DNA from: Trogon surrucura | Taxonomy: Eukaryota > Chordata > Aves > Trogoniformes > Trogonidae | Reading direction: 5' to 3' | DNA length: 64,000 nucleotides | Assembly (NCBI GenBank): GCA_020746105.1 | Contig: CM036621.1 | Location: forward strand, 49,386,264 to 49,450,263 | Part shown: one piece after another, positions 1 to 11,943 of the stretch | Position numbering within the stretch: position 1 is the stretch's first letter | How the letters are laid out: every line of letters begins with the position of its first letter | The notes under the pieces: model-generated | What the model was told of the DNA's origin: nothing | Seen by the model: the letters and a program-made list of their open reading frames with translations, nothing else | The model's database searches: none | Position numbers and translations under genes: made by a program

Positions 1-816
1 TGATCAAGGATTAACAAATATGAATCAAGAGAAAATTATGTCAAGAGGAAAAGCAAGCATGCTAGGGGAAAAAAAAAAAAGCGATAAAAGGAAACAATAT
101 GTAACAAACCCAAGACTCAACTTTAAAATAAGAAGCAAGGCATCCTTACTGATGCTCTCCTTCCTGCCAGTACCTTCTATACTTCTTTCTAGGTGTGTGC
201 ACAAAACTATTTATACTTTATTTCCCATCAGTGGAAAACAAGAGACAAGCATCAGTTCAGAGAGAAAAATGTACCATTTTTGGACTTGCTGAAGATGGGA
301 GACTTCAGTTTCTAGTATTTCTAAGGATCTCAGGAGAAGGTCAAGCTACAGAGCAAGCTGAAAACAGATGTCATTGACAACGGTTCATGTCCACAAAATG
401 GCAAAATATTAAAAGCTCGTAGATGTTTGTGTCACTGACCTGTCTGCATTCAGGGAAATACTAAGCTCTACCTACCCATTAGCATCAGGCGTGTTTTGGA
501 GAATTGGAAACTAGATAAGAAATCCAGAAGCAAATCAAGGGTCCAGAATCATATCAGGGACTTGCCATGAAAGGGCTGAGCCCAAGTTAGGGGTCTTGCA
601 AATGAAATGGGAAGGTCTAGAATGGTGTTAAAATGAATAGCTCCAGTCTGAGCTTACAATGTCTTGGAGTGAATGCAGCAGAACAAGACAACTTCAGCAT
701 CAACTAAGGACTTTAAAATCTCTCAGAACACAGCTGAATTAGACTGGGTAGACCCAGAAGCATCTTCAGGGAAAAATTAAGACATTAAGAACATAGAATG
801 GTGGATCCATCAACTG
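1..816. other. No gene seen
   Basis: AT-rich unique DNA with an A12 run at 69-80. Overlapping short frames near the start (20-377) have no recognisable content. Confidence 0.6.
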
Positions 817-1046
817 CATCAGGGGAGGTTTAGGTTGGATCTCAGGAAGCACTTCCTCACGGAGAGGGTGATCAGGCTTTGGGACGCACTGCCCAGGGAA
901 GCGGTGGAGTCACTGTCCCTGGAGGGGTTTAGGGCAAGGCTGGATGTGGCACTTAGTGCCATGGTGTAGCTGTTGAAATGCTGCTGAGTCATAGGCTGGA
1001 CCTGATGATCTCAGAGGTCTTTTCCAGCCTCAGCAACTCTGTGATC
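817..1046 (+). repeat. CR1 LINE, 5'-truncated 3' end
   Basis: The sequence starts at 'catcaggggaggtttagg' and runs through CR1 landmarks: 'cactgcccagggaagcggtggagtcac', a block close to 'ccctggagg', 'gatgtggcacttagtgcc', and 'ctggacctgatgatctcagag' followed by 'ttttccagcc'. It ends at 'ctctgtgatcc', a decayed form of the avian CR1 tail. It is about 230 bp long, 5'-truncated as most CR1 copies are, and has no usable reading frame. It belongs to the same general type as the 40.9 kb copy, with 'ggtcttttccaa' rather than 'ggtcccttccaa'. Confidence 0.92.
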
Positions 1047-1906
1047 CCGCTGACTGACCACAGAGACGTAGCTTTTATGCATTTCAGAAGAACTGATCTG
1101 TCACAGGAAAAACAAATGCTGGCTTTGCACGGTGTTTGAAGTTGAGAAGGCAACTGGTAGTCAGTAGTAGCTTAAAGCACTGCCAGTTTCCTGATTAGAG
1201 ATGACAGATGATGATACCCCTATCACGGAGCAATAGTTTTTACTACACAAATCATGTAATTTTCTGTTTAGAGGAGGCAGCATGGTTATATCATTAAAAG
1301 AATTGTTGACAGCTTCTGTTATTAACGGTCCCAAGTGTGCCTCCTGCCATCTGTGATGGGCAAAAGATAGTAGCAGGCAACAATCTGCACTGAAGTTAGC
1401 TTTCCTGACTACTACTTAATGAAAAGGCAGAATTTTTTTTGTAGAAGAGAGCTGTTCCTTAGGGGCACTCAAGAACGCTCTTGATACGAGTCATATGCTT
1501 TGTAAAATGGTAAATTCACAGCAAACAGCCACTATGCTACGGAGTAAAGGCACAGTTTGCCTTTATGGGTGTATTTTCATTACAAGCAAGTTTGGTGGGT
1601 ATTGACTTGGATATCGATACAGCAAGTCAGACCTAGGAGTTTTGGCAACCTTCAGAGAAGCAGTGTGATGTTGTGGTATCATGTCTGTTTGTGACAGGCT
1701 ACGGTCACCGTTCATTTTGATTGATTGTCCAGGACTGCAGGCGTCTGCGTAGCCCCAAACAGATGTGCCAGGAGATTGCAGGGCTGCTCTCCCCCTCAAC
1801 TTGCACTCGGAGGGCTTGTTGACGTGCATCTTCAGCTATAACTGCAGTGAGGGCAGTGCTGGGATTAAGCTTTTTCATTAATTTATGTTTTCTTTTGCAA
1901 TTTCAG

Positions 1907-2163
1907 TATGCTTTTTCCCCTTTTTAGAAGGATGTGTTAGTCAACCAAGTTGGGGCTATGATGTCACTCAGATTTCTGGCATGAGGCATCCAAAAATTTC
2001 AAAGAATCAACTTGAAAAACGATCAAAAAAAACCCAAGAGCAAACTACAAAATGGCTTGATTGGGATTTTTTAATAAATCGACAGAACCCAACTGATTTG
2101 GTGCTTGATGATTGCTCTGAGCATTTCTGCAAGCACAATGGGAGAGAAAAGCATGTACAAGAC
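1907..2163 (+). CDS. Candidate terminal coding exon, unknown product
   Basis: An open frame runs to a TGA at 2164-2166. Two acceptor-like sites precede it: 'tcttttgcaatttcag' ending at 1906 and 'gctttttccccttttt-ag' ending at 1927. The encoded segment (about 80 residues after the second acceptor) is hydrophilic with a mixed composition. It contains a basic stretch KNQLEKRSKKTQEQ, a WLDWDF motif, three cysteines (one near the start and a CSEHFC pair near the end), and ends HVQD. No family is recognised. No donor is needed if this is a last exon, but no close AATAAA follows; the nearest is near 2733, beyond a CR1. It lies 340 bp upstream of the 2.5 kb CR1. Chance remains a real explanation. Confidence 0.22.
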
Positions 2164-2504
2164 TGAATTTCACTGACAGGTCAAATGGCAGCAAAGGTGG
2201 CTTTGCTGGCAGGTTAGTTAGCTCTCCAATTTATCCAACATAAGGAACACATTCTCTCTCCATTCTAAACTGAAATTACAATCTATCTCTGAGTAGAAAC
2301 ATTTCTTCATTCTCTAATTTACAGTTCACTAAATACACAAAATGTATTAAGGTTTATAACATTCGCAATGAGGTTCTAATCATGTTAAAAAATGTGTCTT
2401 TATAGAAATCTTCAGGGGCAGTATTGGAAGCCGGTGACTGGATTTGCATCTACTTTGGCCGTTTTCAGAACCTGCGTTAAAGAAACTTACTTTAGAGTAG
2501 GAAC

Positions 2505-2717
2505 AGGTGAGAAGAAACTTCTTCTCAGTGAGGGTGACGGAACACTGGAACAGGCTGCCCAGAGAGGTTGTGGAGTCTCCTTCTCTGGAGACATTCAAGA
2601 CCTGCCTGGACACGTTCCTGTGTGGCATAGTCTAGGCATTCCTGCTCTGGCAGGGGGATTGGACTTGATGATCTTTCAAGGTCCCTTCCAATCCCTAACA
2701 TTCTGTGATTCTGTGAA
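2505..2717 (+). repeat. CR1 LINE, 3' end, low divergence
   Basis: A 5'-truncated CR1 of about 213 bp. It covers the last codons of ORF2 (the 'ctggaacaggctgcccag' segment), the 3' UTR with 'cctgctctggcaggggga' and 'ggacttgatgatcttt', and the tail 'ttctgtgattctgtga'. It is almost identical over its whole length to 11731-11943, differing at only a few positions. Both therefore come from one fairly young subfamily. The short open frames on both strands here come from the repeat and are not host genes. Confidence 0.96.
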
Positions 2718-3739
2718 TGCCAATTTTCTTAAATAAAGAGTTTTTGAAAGCAAAGATGAAGAAAGTTAGCCAATTTTTTTTCCCCCTTCTCAAGTAAACA
2801 ATACAAATAAAAGTATTTTCCACTGTTTATGATGGAAGGATAAAAACATCACTTTAGGGTCAAGTACGGTACATGAAAGGGAATTACTGACATGTCAGGA
2901 AATCCTGCCATCAATTGCAGCAGACTGCACTCAAAAGACCTTTTCTTGAATTACATTATGCTATTAATTTTCAAAGAAAAAATATGGTGGTAACATTTAC
3001 TATGAAAAAAACCACCAAAGCCCCTAAGCTGTAAACAGTTTCTGTACTGAGATACACTTGAACCTAGAAAGAGCACAAAATGAGCAAGGTGAGTGCGGGG
3101 GAGGAAAGACAGCACAGCTATAAATGTTGCTTTAAACAACCTCAATCTGTGGCTCTACTGGAGTATTTACATACCATGTTATTTTAATCATGAGTAATCA
3201 CCGAGAAACAAAAGTAACTCCTGGTAGGATAAGAATTGTAATAAAGAAATCATTAAAGACATCAGGGAATTTCTATTAAGACCAGATTTAAGAGGGTCAT
3301 TCTTTTAATTTTAAAATTGCCAACATAAAACATAACTTAATGCAACAGAGCTCAGCTTTTGTTTAGGCAGTGGAAAAAAAAGGCGAATATTTGTTTTTAA
3401 TCTAGTCTAGTGGCAAATTAATTTAACAGTGTTCATGATGAGTCCATCTTAGGGGACAATGGATCTTTGGTGATGAAGTTTAAGGCTGGGCTGGTCACTA
3501 AGCTTGGGCAGATGCTCTCTATGATCTCACCACCACCCTCCCAGGGAGGATAACAGAGGAAACAGGGAGAGGCTTTAAGTTTGAAAAACAATCCTTGAAG
3601 CAATCTAATGAAAAAATTAAAAACTATAATACTAACAGCAACAGCGAGGATGTCAAGCCATACACATGTAAGAATGCAAATATGCTCAAATACACCAGAT
3701 AATATGTTAATACAGGACCTACGCCTTCTAGACGACAAC
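2718..3739. other. No gene seen
   Basis: Unique AT-rich DNA. A donor-like AGCAAG|gtgagtgcg at 3080-3090 lacks a convincing exon upstream. Confidence 0.55.
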
Positions 3740-4435
3740 AAGGCCGAGTGGGAAAAGAAAGCCCCAGACCGGACTCAGCAGCAGAGGGTGGAGCCCCAGC
3801 ACAGAACCCCAAGGACAGTCCCAAAGAGACACAAGAGCAGCCGTGCCTCTGTCACCCGGGGCGTGGGGCAGGGGCAGACAACCTGCTCTGCGGAACGGTG
3901 CTCCCCTGCAGTGCGGGCACAGGGCAGCCGCAGCACCAGCAGCCCCGGGAGATGCCAACAGCAGCGCCCAGCCCAGCAGCACCACAGGCCCCAGGGCTCG
4001 GCTCAGGCCCTTTTGTACTGAGCACCATGGGAAGGAGTGCTGTGATTGGTCCACTGGGGTCACCTGACCCGCCCTCTCCCCCCCACAGGCCCAGCTGCCC
4101 CTCCCCTGCTGACTGCCCCCAGTCCCACGGAGCTGCTGCCCGGGGGCTCCAACCAGGGCGTTTGGCTTCAGGCTCTCGTGCCCCGGCAGCCTGGCCAGAT
4201 GTCTCGTAGTGCACCAGAGGGATCCCCGAGCTTGGAACCTCCTCTCAGGGTGTCAGCGATGAAGAGATATCAGCTTCTGTTGATTTTCAGCAGCGTCAGA
4301 GCAGCGCAGCACCACGGTAACGAGGGGCAGAGTCAAGGCCCGATCCCTCTCTTTTATATGGGTCTCAGCTCTCATCTGGAACCTCCCAGACATGAAAGAG
4401 AAAGCCACGGGTTTCCTTCCAAGAGAAAAATGTGA
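3740..4435. promoter_or_regulatory. GC-rich, CpG-containing promoter-like islet
   Basis: An abrupt switch from AT-rich DNA to about 500 bp of GC-rich sequence with many CpGs, fading by 4435. It holds an inverted CCAAT box ('gtgattggtcc', about 4040), a C-rich 'cccgccctctcccccc' tract just after it, and a TATA-like 'ttttatatgg' near 4351. Several frames are open on both strands at once (proline-, alanine- and glycine-rich), which is what GC-rich non-coding DNA gives, so I call no protein. It could be a distal promoter, an enhancer with CpGs, or a degraded LTR. I see no primer-binding site or paired LTR. Confidence 0.35.
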
Positions 4436-4923
4436 ACTGCTGCTGCACAGCTGGTGCTTTGCCGTTCGGTAATCCTTACAAGCACCAGAAATAGAGGAAG
4501 AGATAAGAAAAGGAAGAGATCAAACTAGTGCATATTCTCAGTCATTTACAGGAAGTAACTCTGTACCTGAGCATAAAGTCAGCTGCAGAATACTTGGGGA
4601 AAAATCACTGGAAGGCAGATTTATTCACAGTTCTTGTCTCACGGTCCTTTTGCATGCAGGATTACCATTCACTCGTGCATTTGAAACACAGACAAGGTTC
4701 TACATGAATTTGCCCAGGCATACTCACTGATGCCCAGGCATCATTTAGACACCAGAATAAAAACCAGCTGAACACTGTATACTTCTCTGTAAGGACACTT
4801 CAAAAATACAATCCAAATTCTTTTTTTAAAGATATTTGAAATGTTGTGTCCACACTGGAAGAGAGGGAGGTTTCCCAGGCCATTTAGAACTACTATTACT
4901 TCCAGGTAGGTAGGAATCAACCA

Positions 4924-4940
4924 AGCCAGCCAGCCAGCCA
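4924..4940. repeat. (AGCC)n microsatellite
   Basis: Four uninterrupted AGCC units. A nearby imperfect duplication repeats 'tgcccaggcat' at 4711 and 4731. Confidence 0.85.
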
Positions 4941-5699
4941 AATATTAAATCAAAGAATGGCTGTTGTCCAAAGCTGGGTTTCTGATAGCCGCAGATTGGA
5001 GAGGCTGTGGAAGAGCTGTCGCTACCAACAGATTTACGTTCTGTAGTATCCCGGCAGCAGATGCTGCTGTTGCTGATAGGATCTACAGCACCGGGGATGC
5101 CTTTCTGCTGTGGCACTGGAGAGACTTGTCAAGTGCTCAAAAGCATCTGCAGGAAAGCTGCAAGACAGAAGATTTTTTCTTCTTCACATGGGCATAAACT
5201 CCCCATGTGGAGACAGAGAGAAAAACATGGGCTGGGAAGAGATGTACTGGGTAAATAATTAAGAAAGTACAATTCTGGGAGAATGAAGCATCAGAGAAAG
5301 CAACAGAAATCCACATGTTCATTGAAATGAGAAATGTGACATTTAAATGACCCAGTATGTTTCTATGAGCACAGTATGTACGTTGTTACAGCATTTAAGG
5401 GATTTCAGCCCTCATACTTCAGGACACAAGGCAGTTGCTACCTGCTCGAGGCTGGCCAGAACCACCCTCCCCCCTCCCTCCCAGCATGTTACTGCTGAAT
5501 TATTCATTATAGGGGTTTTAAACCATTTTCTGACGCATCTGGTCTTAGCCCTTGTCAAAGGCAGGACACCTTAGCAAATCCAGATGAACCATTGCCCTGA
5601 TGTGTTATGACAATTTCTGTGTTCCTAGAAATGTCTATATTATAACTCAATGTTGATTTCAGCTAAATGGTTCACTTGACAAAAATAGCTCGCAGAAAT
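4941..5699. other. No gene seen
   Basis: Unique sequence of mixed composition. Overlapping short frames at 4964-5258 have no motifs. Confidence 0.55.
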
Positions 5700-6090
5700 A
5701 CTCAGTGGAAAAAAGAGAAGACAGTAGCCTGCCCAGAATATATTGCGACTATGACAATTAAAATATAGTAGCAAAGGCTTTGCCTAGAAATGATTTTAAT
5801 AAGAATTGTACTATACCGTATAATGTAATGTCAGGCAATAGACATTCCCAGTCAATTGACAACCGATCACACCGCGCTGAGATTAGTTTGAAGCCTGTTT
5901 AGTTGCTGTGATGGTGCATTGTGACCAACCCTATAAAAGGTTAATCTGGATTGCAACAGTTCTTAATAGTAAAGAGAACATTAACTACAAAGGCTGGACA
6001 AGTGCTAACCTAGCGAGGCTGACAGTGCCAAAAGAGTTCCTATCAAGAACAATGAAATATGATCCCTGGGGTTTAAGCTAAAAAAGGCCA
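5700..6090. other. Unique block with TATA-like site, possible conserved element
   Basis: A unique, repeat-free stretch rich in T/A-flanked motifs ('gtcaattgac', 'attttaataag') with a consensus TATA box, 'ctataaaagg', at 5931-5940. No downstream reading frame follows. It resembles conserved non-coding DNA near developmental genes, but conservation cannot be judged from one sequence. Confidence 0.2.
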
Positions 6091-6635
6091 CTGAATGATT
6101 TCCAAATAAGTGAAAACTCTTTTTGATTTTAAATCCTTGTAAAGCAAAGTCAAGTTGAAACTGTCACCACAATCTAAATGGAAGTTTCATTTCAAATCCC
6201 TCACGGCCTGGAATGTTCTGATTTTAAAGGTTAAACAAGCAGTAGAAACACAAGTTGATTAACTCTTGTCTTCTCCTCTCCCAAACCTCAAACCAACTAA
6301 ACCTAAACCAGCTAAACTAGCTGGAGGCCAAATTTAACATGGTAGCTGAAAGCTGGTGGAAACATCAATGAAGGAGGAGGAAGAAGATCAAGAAACCAGG
6401 CACTCTACCAAACTTGAAAATGATGTTTTAGAAGTTTTCACTCATCTTAAACTTCTGGCATCAGCCACTTCATAAGAGAGGGAGAGAGAAGGAAGAGTTA
6501 CTGTTAGAGAACTCTAAAATACATGAACACATGAAGAAAATATCCTGTTCCCCTTTGCCAATCTGGTCTGTCAGAATGAACAACTCCCACTCCAGAGCAA
6601 TTTCCTCCTCCTACTTTATCAAAATACTTTGTTTT

Positions 6636-6690
6636 ACTAGATGATCTTTAAAGTCCCTTCCAACCCAAATCGTTCTGTGATTCTATGTAT
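6636..6690 (+). repeat. CR1 LINE 3'-tail fragment
   Basis: A 55-bp remnant. 'actagatgatctttaaag' followed by 'tcccttccaaccc' and 'ttctgtgattctatg' is the last part of a CR1 3' UTR with two tail octamers. It is strongly 5'-truncated. Confidence 0.8.
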
Positions 6691-6969
6691 GCATGAATTG
6701 TCAGACAGCATGGATAAAGATTCACAGGTTTGAAAGACAACCAAAACATTTATAGAGGGAGGAGGAAATATTTTGCTGTAACATAGCTAAAGGTATTTAA
6801 ATTTTCAGTATGCGAATATTTTAATCAGCTTCCAATGAAAGAATGGCTTCCAAGAAGCTATCCATATGTGAAAAGGTATGCATGTGCCTCACTGTACCGA
6901 GATAGATCAGGACAGATTACTTACTATTGCTCTGGTTCTCTTATTAATTACTTCCCCGACAGGCTGCCA

Positions 6970-6986
6970 CTCTCTCTCTCTCTCTC
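6970..6986. repeat. (CT)n microsatellite
   Basis: Eight and a half uninterrupted CT units. Confidence 0.9.
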
Positions 6987-9809
6987 ATATATCAACGTAG
7001 CCACTCACTGGCATGCAACCTATCTCTTGATTTATGTCATCTCTAAATTTGCATCACATGAAGCTGAATGACTAGGTGACAAAGTTCTGGAAATCTTATG
7101 ACTTCACATCTATCATCAACTTAACCTGTTTTCCTCTTCTGCAGATGAAAGGCCATACAATAAGAGGAATGACACAAAATTACTGTCTTTCAACCCTAAG
7201 AACGGAATGAAGCTTTTCTCAAAGAGCTTAGGTTCAAGATGGCATCAATCCAAGGCACATCTCTCCAGGTCAAGGAGATTCATGGTGTAGCCATCAATAA
7301 AGGAAGACAAATTGACTTGCTCTTGTCTGAATTTTTCCCCCAGATACTCTCCCTAATGAATGCATCAGGAATCACAACTCCTTACTGCATAAAAATGAAC
7401 GACCTCCGCAACACACCTCTAAATTTGAGCAAGAAAGTGCTGGGTGGTTATGCATAACCCAGTTTGATGAAGTTCCTTATCTAAAGCTCTAGGCACCTTC
7501 AGCCAAAGTCTAACAGAATAAATAACCAAAAACCATAGGCAAAACAGAAGAGCCATCAGGATAGGAGTGTCACTCAGAAGACTTCAATAGTCTCCTTTCC
7601 TGCTGAGAACTGTAAGAAATATCTTGTTTTAAGTTGGCTAATATTGGAAAAATCAAATCTTTGAGGATGGAAGTGTCGATACATGTTGTCTCAGTAAGGT
7701 TTCACGTTCAGAACTAAACTTCTGAGAAGATTTGTATGGGAACAGGAAACACCATGGGATCATTAAGCACTCCACCCTTGTTGCAGACATCCAGCAAGAG
7801 GCAAGACATAATTTTCAACACCACCTTGGTAATTCAGGAAAAAACCTCTGAGGGAATCCCAGTCTTGTAGGCTCCACTAAGAATATGTTGGAAATCTCAT
7901 CACATCAAGCCTTTAAGATCCTGTAGCATGTCCACAGTTAAATTTCATGCTTGTCATTGGGAAAACACAGGTACAGCAGTAAATGTTTCTGTAACCATTT
8001 GTAATTAGGGAGTTTCATATAGGAGAAATAGAAATTTTCTGTATTTTGTAACCCAGGTGACTAGAATGGCAATGTGGCTAAGAGAAGGGAGTACAACTTC
8101 CACAAACTGACAAGGAACAAAACTGATGTCAACAGCCATAACCTGAACACAAGGAGAAATCATATGGCTGTTGAGGCAAGAAGTTTCAGCATGCATCAGG
8201 AAGCCCAGCTGCCCTGGGAGCATGGTGCCTTTGCATCTACTCCATGCACACCCCTCTCACGCGAATCTCCTTTCAAAACTGTCCCTCTGCCAAAGTAACT
8301 TACCTGTCAGTGAGGACACCACTTTTACTGCTGAAAAAACATTTCCATTAGAAATGCAAACCCAACAGGCAAATGTTAAAACCCCCCGCTATTTACATCA
8401 CAAGAAGCAATTCCACATAATTTAAAATGTTCTGTCTGCATTATGTCTTATGTCCTGGTATTATAACCGTTAAATTAGGTTAGAATCCTGTCCATTGACT
8501 GTAGAACGACTCATAACTTAATCTCCCTAATAACATTAAGAGTGCAGTAGGATCCTTCCAAACGAAGGCTAGGATGATCTATTAGCATTGCAAGTGTGTT
8601 TTCATGCAGGGTTACTGATAACAATATAAACAAATTTTATAAAGTAGGAGGAGTTTCAGTACGTTATTTACTGAAACCTGAAAACAGAACTGCTCCCTCA
8701 TCAAAGGTATAGTGTGGGCTTTTTAGGAGACTTCTGCAGAATTTATGAGAGATGAAATTAAAAGTGCTCTGTAAAAGCATAATGGAGTTCTGTAGAAACG
8801 ATTCAGAAATCCTGCTGTGGTGAGCAGAGAATACTTTTTACACCGTGTAATTGTAAAAATGGTGAAAGGAATAGAGAATTAAGGGGCAGATACTTGGCAT
8901 TGACTCAGTTGAAAGCAGGATTAGTCCACCTGCTGTGGATCAGGAGCTGCAGGCTTCTGTGCATGCATCCACAAACTCCACAGAAAAATGAATGCATGTT
9001 TACCTTCTTTGCATCTATTGAATGAAGTATACAGAGGAGTGCTTACAGTCCAACAACGACCACGTATTGAATATATCCAGCTATCTCCTACTATATTTTC
9101 AATTACTTTCCTTTTCACGTATATAGTTCCACTATATGAAAGCTCTTTAAAAAATATTACATAAGCAAATACAAGCTCTTGTGAACACACTTTTCTGAAA
9201 CAGAATGATACAACTCATCCAAAGTAAGTTTGAAGTGCCTTTTTGCGTTACACTGCTTATAAGGATCTTGCATAAGTAAGAAAAGCAGAACAATTTTTTT
9301 CTGAATTTTAAGAGGTTTCTATGCCAGACTAACTCCAAGTGTGAAGCCATTTAAAATATATGTTAGAATCACTATGCACAAGTAAATACTAAAAAATAGT
9401 GAAAATGAGCAAGGAGTTAGGAAGAGACACAGGTAGAAATTTGTAAATTAGCTGGTTGAGGTAGTTATGACACATCAAGTAAAAATAGGTACAAGAGCAC
9501 CATATAGTTAGATCTGGGGTGAGGACTAAAGCACAGATTTTATTTTTCATGTGCTGTCACACACTCATATTTAAAACACACTAAAAAGTATTAGTTACCA
9601 TTTCTACTGGCCACGTCCAATTCTTATCATTTCAAACAGAAGACAAAATAACAAAAACCCCTTGCAGCACTACAAGATAGAAGTTACATACATGTAAGTG
9701 TATTTTTCCATAAATGACTTCTAGCATGTTTGAAACAATAAATCATCTCCTTTTCCCATCTATTTCTATCTCCCTTTAATGTCTTATTTGGTTATCTTAG
9801 TGATACTTC
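6987..9809. other. No gene seen
   Basis: Unique AT-rich DNA. A 27-nt segment at 8304-8330 on the minus strand has strong flanking splice signals ('gttttttcag' and GACAG|gtaagt), but its size gives no coding evidence. Confidence 0.55.
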
Positions 9810-9834
9810 TTTTTTCTTTTTTTTTTTTTTTTTT
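9810..9834. repeat. Poly-T tract
   Basis: Twenty-five bases, all T except one C. Read on the minus strand it is a poly-A run, but no recognisable retroposed sequence lies next to it. Confidence 0.9.
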
Positions 9835-10726
9835 AAACCAGGCTCAGAAAGTCCAGGATTCATGAATTTAAAAAGCATTTTTGGCTTCACTGACAGCCCT
9901 AAGGGACCCCACTGTGGGTAGCAGGAGATGAGCACGCAGTCAGGAATGATATCCCTTCTCTTATGACCTCCAGTTTTCTTGACAGACAAAACACCTCACA
10001 GAGTTGTAAGATAAAGGTCTGGGATGATTTCTGAGGCCACAAAGATCCTGAACGTCATTTTTATATTCTTTTTAATGGTATAAAAAAAGGGACAGCAGCA
10101 ATAGTAGTGCTATAAATGACTTTGTGACGAATCTCTCCTGATCTTCACACCCCAGACTCTCTGTCACAGGCAAAAATCTAATGTTTTCATTCATCATCTC
10201 AGCACAGATAAAAATGATCCATTTTTTGAGGAGCTTATTGTCTTCAGATTACTTCTTCTAAACACATAACCTTATCTGTTCAAGGTGGATGCCTGGCTCA
10301 ACCATGACCTTGTCAGTCTCATTAAGTCTTGAATGAATTTTCTCAAATTTTCTTATCAATCAAGGTAATTGCTTCTTGCAGGAAATCCAATCTTCTGTTA
10401 ACCACATCATTACCTGGTGATCGAAGTCCTCAAACTCTGTGTAAGCTGGAATCACTCAAATCACCCAAGACAATAGAGAAGCCTACATTTATAAACAAAT
10501 CTCCACAGGTCATTTCCATTCCAGCAGCTATTCCCCAACTTGTCAGATACCTTGAACTATTTTTAGAAATTAAAAACACTTTTACGTCATAATTTTACAT
10601 CAGGCTTTAGAATCATAGAAGATGACACCATTGTTGCAAAGGCTACATAAAATAAGAAGGAAGAAAAAAATCTCTGGAAAAAAGTAGATTTTAAGTAGAG
10701 ATCTAAATAGTAGAGTGCATAAAACC

Positions 10727-10985
10727 CTAAGAATATAAGAAAATCCACACAGATGGGGCAAAAGGTCCATTTAATCTAAATTCTACCTGGGAAAGAGTAC
10801 AATAACAGGGCAGGAATGCAGTGATATCTCCTTAGAGTAGTTTTCAGGCCATCAGCAACCTGCAGCTTTCCTGAGCCGGGGCAGCCTCGTTGTATTTAAC
10901 AGCCCATGCTGGATTTTTTGTTTGTGATTCCATCCAGTTGATTTGAACCTCTACAAGCTTTTAGCTCATACAGTATCTCCATCTC
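10727..10985 (-). repeat. Ancient CR1/L3-like LINE 3' end, antisense
   Basis: On the plus strand, 'aagaatataagaa' is followed by 'ggggcaaaaggtccattta', 'aataacagggcaggaatgca', 'gtgatatctcc', 'catcagcaacctgcagc' and 'gatttgaacctctacaagc'. The order and wording match the reverse complement of old CR1/L3 3' regions of reptiles and birds (tail of TTCTTATG units, 'gatggacc..tggtctgaccc' before it). It is heavily diverged and has no frame. Confidence 0.65.
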
Positions 10986-11501
10986 TATTTTACCCACGAG
11001 TGGCTTGAATGCCATGCTAATTCAGGCCAGAGATAAAATGCTTAACTTTGAAATACAGGTAAGTAATTAAGAAGCTTGTGAAGAAAGGTTTGGGGAGGGC
11101 TGGGAGCAAGTAAGGAAACTCACTGTTCTGTTGATCCAGATCATAGAAAGATTTACCCAGAGGTGCCCTACTTTCAGAGAGACTATATGTGTTCTTCTCC
11201 CAACACAACAGCTCTCATGCTGTGGAAACTGGTGTTGTATGCTAATAATTCGGGGCTTTTATGAACCAAAAATAATTACTTCATGTGCAAAAATAAGTTA
11301 GTCTTTCCAGTATCAATTAATATTCTTACGAACGTAGAGCTCTGATCTTAATTTTCAACATTTGAGAGGAAAGTATGTTAATGCAGTGATCTGTTTTATC
11401 CTCTCTCCTAAGAGATGAAGGCAGAAGTCCTTGTCCTATTAAGTTGGTGGGAATGCCATCATTGACTTTAGGGCAGCCAAGACTTTTGCTGTCGATATAA
11501 C

Positions 11502-11943
11502 TAGGATGATTAAGGGAGTGGAGCATCTCCCTTATGAGAAAAGACTGAGGGAGCTGGGGCTCTTTAGTTTGGAGAAGAGGAGACTGAGGGGTGACCTCAT
11601 TAATGTTTACAAATATATCACGGGTGAGTGTCACGAGGATGGAGCCAGGCTCTTCTCGGTGACAACCACTGATAGGACAAGGGGTAATGGGCTGAAACTG
11701 GAACATAAGAGGTTCCGCTTAAACTCGAGAAGAAACTTCTTCTCAGTGAGGGTGACGGAGCCCTGGAACAGGCTGCCCAGAGAGGTTGTGGAGTCTCCTT
11801 CTCTGGAGACATTCAAGACCTGCCTGGACACGTTCCTATGTAGCATTATCTAAGCGTTCCTGCTCTGGCAGGGGGATTGGACTTGATGATCTTTCAAGGT
11901 CCCTTCCAATCCCTAACATTCTATGATTCTATGATTCTATGAT
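11502..11943 (+). repeat. CR1 LINE with intact ORF2 C-terminus
   Basis: About 440 bp of CR1. Positions 11506-11853 form one open frame that aligns by eye with the C-terminal end of CR1 ORF2, downstream of the reverse transcriptase core. Landmarks are the segments [28 protein letters not shown] and [19 protein letters not shown] 3' UTR ('ctgctctggcagggggat') and three to four 'ttctatga' tail units follow. The frame lacks the endonuclease and polymerase motifs, so it cannot act on its own. The low divergence and clean tail suggest a younger insertion than the other copies. Its last 213 bp nearly duplicate 2505-2717. Confidence 0.97.

Noticed and set aside
3748-4214. Several long proline/alanine-rich frames as proteins
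   Set aside because: Frames are open on both strands and in several phases at once because the DNA is GC-rich; no motif or start context supports any of them.
8304-8330. 27-nt minus-strand microexon
   Set aside because: Strong splice-like flanks but no coding evidence at this length; such pairs are expected by chance in 64 kb.
11506-11853. 115-codon open frame as a host gene
   Set aside because: It is the C-terminal end of CR1 ORF2 within a repeat that ends in the CR1 tail.
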